Source: an uncultured Carboxylicivirga sp. (GTDB taxonomy: Bacteria; Bacteroidota; Bacteroidia; Bacteroidales; Marinilabiliaceae). Taken from it: DNA of 64,000 bases. The position numbers and the translations under genes are program-made. Each line of letters begins with the position of its first letter. Position 1 is the first letter of the stretch. The stretch spans positions 310,001-374,000 of the forward strand of contig CANLLN010000001.1 of NCBI GenBank assembly GCA_947491945.1. The letters are read 5' to 3'. Under the pieces are notes generated by a model. That model was given only the letters and a program-made list of their open reading frames with translations, was not told the DNA's origin and did not search any database. This document shows, one piece after another, positions 62,663-64,000 of the stretch.

Positions 62663-64000
62663 ATGCAACTAAACAAATTATTAACAGGACTTGTGCTGGC
62701 GAGCGGATTATTATTCGCCTGCCACAAACCAATCGAGAAAAAGCAGCCAAACATTCTTTTCTTTCTCGTGGATGATATGGGTTGGGCCGATGTGGGTTAC
62801 AATGGTTCCCAATTTTATGAAACACCTCATATTGATCAGTTAGCCGGCGAGGGAATGGTATTCAGTAACGCCTATGCCACGCATCCCCGCTGCGTACCTT
62901 CGCGTTATTCCATCATCACGGGTAAATATCCCGCCAGGGCACAAATGCCCGGTCCGGGCGAAGGTAAGCTGAATGTGCGCCCGGGTGATGAAGGGAAACT
63001 AAAGACGGATGAGCAAACCATCGCTTCAGCCTTGAAAGAGGCCGGTTATGCCACCTTCTTTGCCGGTAAATGGCACCTGGCTACCTCAGGTACAATGCCT
63101 CAGGATGTGGGCTTTGATGTGAATATTGCCGGTGGCCATGCTGGTTCTCCAATATCCTACTTTTATCCCTATAACGAGGGTCCTCAAAAGGGAAAAAAGG
63201 CACCCATCGAAGGCTTAGAAGATGGTGTGGAAGGCCAATACCTGACGGATCATTTAACGGATAAGACCATCGATTGGCTTAAGCAGCAACATAACGAGGA
63301 GCCCGATCAACCATTTTTTGCCTTTGTATCGCATTACGCCGTACATGAGCCTTTGCATGGTAAGCCCGAACACGTTGAAAAGTTCAGGAAAAAGCTCTCG
63401 ACCATGACCTACGAAGGCGAGGCCTTTGTGGAAGAAGGTGCGGGCACGACGAAAATGCATCAGGATGACCCGGAATACGCAGCTCTGATCTATAGCATGG
63501 ATGAGAGTCTGGGGCGCATCTTGAAAACCGTTGAAGAGATAGGCGAGGCCGACAATACGGTGGTCATCTTCTTTTCTGATAACGGCGGCTTGTCCAACCG
63601 TGGGTTTAATCCCCGACGAGTGGCCACATCCAACTATCCGCTGAGGGCAGGCAAAGGGCATCTCTACGAGGGAGGGGTTCGCGAGCCCATGATTGTTAAG
63701 TGGCCGGGTACGGTAGCGGCCGGTTCTGTATCCAAAGAGGTGGTGACTGGAACAGATTTCTTCCCATCTATACTCGATATGGCCGGTCAGCAGTTAAAGC
63801 CGCGGGCGCATCAGGATGGTGTGAGTTTTATGGCTGCACTGAGGCAACAGAATGCACCCACTAGCGAGCGGCCAATTTTCTGGCATTCGCCTGTCGATCG
63901 TCCGCATGCCACCGGTGATTCCAATTGTACAGCTGTTCGTAAAGGGCGTTACAAGCTCATTGAGTTTTACGATACCAATACCGTTGAGCTGTATGATTTG
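62663..64000 (+). CDS. S1 sulfatase lipoprotein, 3' end outside window (CVPSR type)
   Basis: An open frame of 446 codons runs from the ATG at 62663 (MQLNKLLTGLVLASGLLFAC) to the last base without a stop, so the gene is cut by the window edge. Lipoprotein Cys20; metal motif FFLVDDMGWADVGYNG; catalytic Cys77 in HPRCVPSRYSIITGKYPARA; then FAGKWHLA, SHYAVHEPLHGKPE, FFSDNGGLSNRG, YEGGVREPMIVKWPG and the late FYDTNTVELYDL. It is a paralog of the sulfatase at 35785 with the same motif spacing, and should lack only about 40-50 residues. Confidence 0.93.
   Translation, partial: MQLNKLLTGLVLASGLLFACHKPIEKKQPNILFFLVDDMGWADVGYNGSQFYETPHIDQLAGEGMVFSNAYATHPRCVPSRYSIITGKYPARAQMPGPGEGKLNVRPGDEGKLKTDEQTIASALKEAGYATFFAGKWHLATSGTMPQDVGFDVNIAGGHAGSPISYFYPYNEGPQKGKKAPIEGLEDGVEGQYLTDHLTDKTIDWLKQQHNEEPDQPFFAFVSHYAVHEPLHGKPEHVEKFRKKLSTMTYEGEAFVEEGAGTTKMHQDDPEYAALIYSMDESLGRILKTVEEIGEADNTVVIFFSDNGGLSNRGFNPRRVATSNYPLRAGKGHLYEGGVREPMIVKWPGTVAAGSVSKEVVTGTDFFPSILDMAGQQLKPRAHQDGVSFMAALRQQNAPTSERPIFWHSPVDRPHATGDSNCTAVRKGRYKLIEFYDTNTVELYDL

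Noticed and set aside
62575-62775. 66-codon frame overlapping the start of the last sulfatase gene
   Set aside because: It runs through the hairpin and then out of frame over the sulfatase lipoprotein signal; the product has no motif.
30330-64000. Ulvan, carrageenan, agar/porphyran or fucoidan as the PUL substrate
   Set aside because: No polysaccharide lyase, GH16, GH86, GH117, GH82, GH29, GH107, GH78, GH88 or GH105 motifs were seen. GH9, GH3 and GH94 fit a beta-glucan better. Enzymes beyond the window edge could still change this.
1-64000. tRNA, rRNA, CRISPR arrays, integrases, transposases, phage genes and riboswitches
   Set aside because: I looked for these on both strands and found no convincing instance; covariance-model searches were not possible here.

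Overview
The window is from a Bacteroidota chromosome, probably a marine or algae-associated polysaccharide degrader; a Marinilabiliales-like lineage is my guess from gene content only. The evidence is two SusC/SusD pairs, a hybrid two-component regulator (HTCS), three proteins with type IX secretion (T9SS) C-terminal signals, seven S1 sulfatases, and promoters of the Bacteroidota type (-7 box TAnnTTTG). I saw no rRNA, tRNA, CRISPR array, transposase or phage gene.

Layout. (1) 1-8.4 kb: a TPR/HTH membrane regulator, then a SusC/SusD pair and an IPT/TIG surface lipoprotein with no enzymes beside them. (2) 8.4-14.4 kb: a Tricorn-like protease on the minus strand and a LuxR-type response regulator overlapping its 7TM histidine kinase. 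(3) 14.6-18.5 kb: a PAS-LuxR regulator, a DUF900 alpha/beta hydrolase and an M19-like metallohydrolase. Two promoters here carry the same CCCC/GGGG palindrome. (4) 18.7-23.9 kb: a GloVer-repeat T9SS protein and a DUF4091 (GH123-like) protein. (5) 24.2-27.9 kb, minus strand: a lysine/2-aminoadipate catabolic cluster. (6) 28.2-30.3 kb: a stand-alone histidine kinase and a sulfatase remnant. (7) 30.3-64 kb: a large sulfatase-rich polysaccharide utilisation locus (PUL) that runs off the right edge.

The PUL is the main content. It holds a secreted glycoside hydrolase-sulfatase fusion, a secreted binding protein, further sulfatases, an SGNH esterase, the HTCS, SusC/SusD, GH3, GH9, a GPH-type sugar symporter and a GH94 that closely resembles cellobiose phosphorylase. 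Together they suggest a substrate with a beta-1,4-glucan (cellulose or mixed-linkage) backbone carrying sulfate esters. Sulfatases and GH9 would trim it outside, SusC/SusD would import fragments, GH3 and lipoprotein sulfatases would finish in the periplasm, and cellobiose would enter by the symporter and be phosphorolysed in the cytoplasm. This substrate is an inference.

The strongest regulatory signal is a shared architecture at four promoters: two GAAYSA half-sites 22 bp apart, then exactly 26 nt, then a TAnnTTTG-like -7 box. It precedes the fusion gene, the binding-protein gene, susC and the HTCS gene itself. It fits an AraC-type regulator binding direct repeats and ties both halves of the PUL into one autoregulated regulon.
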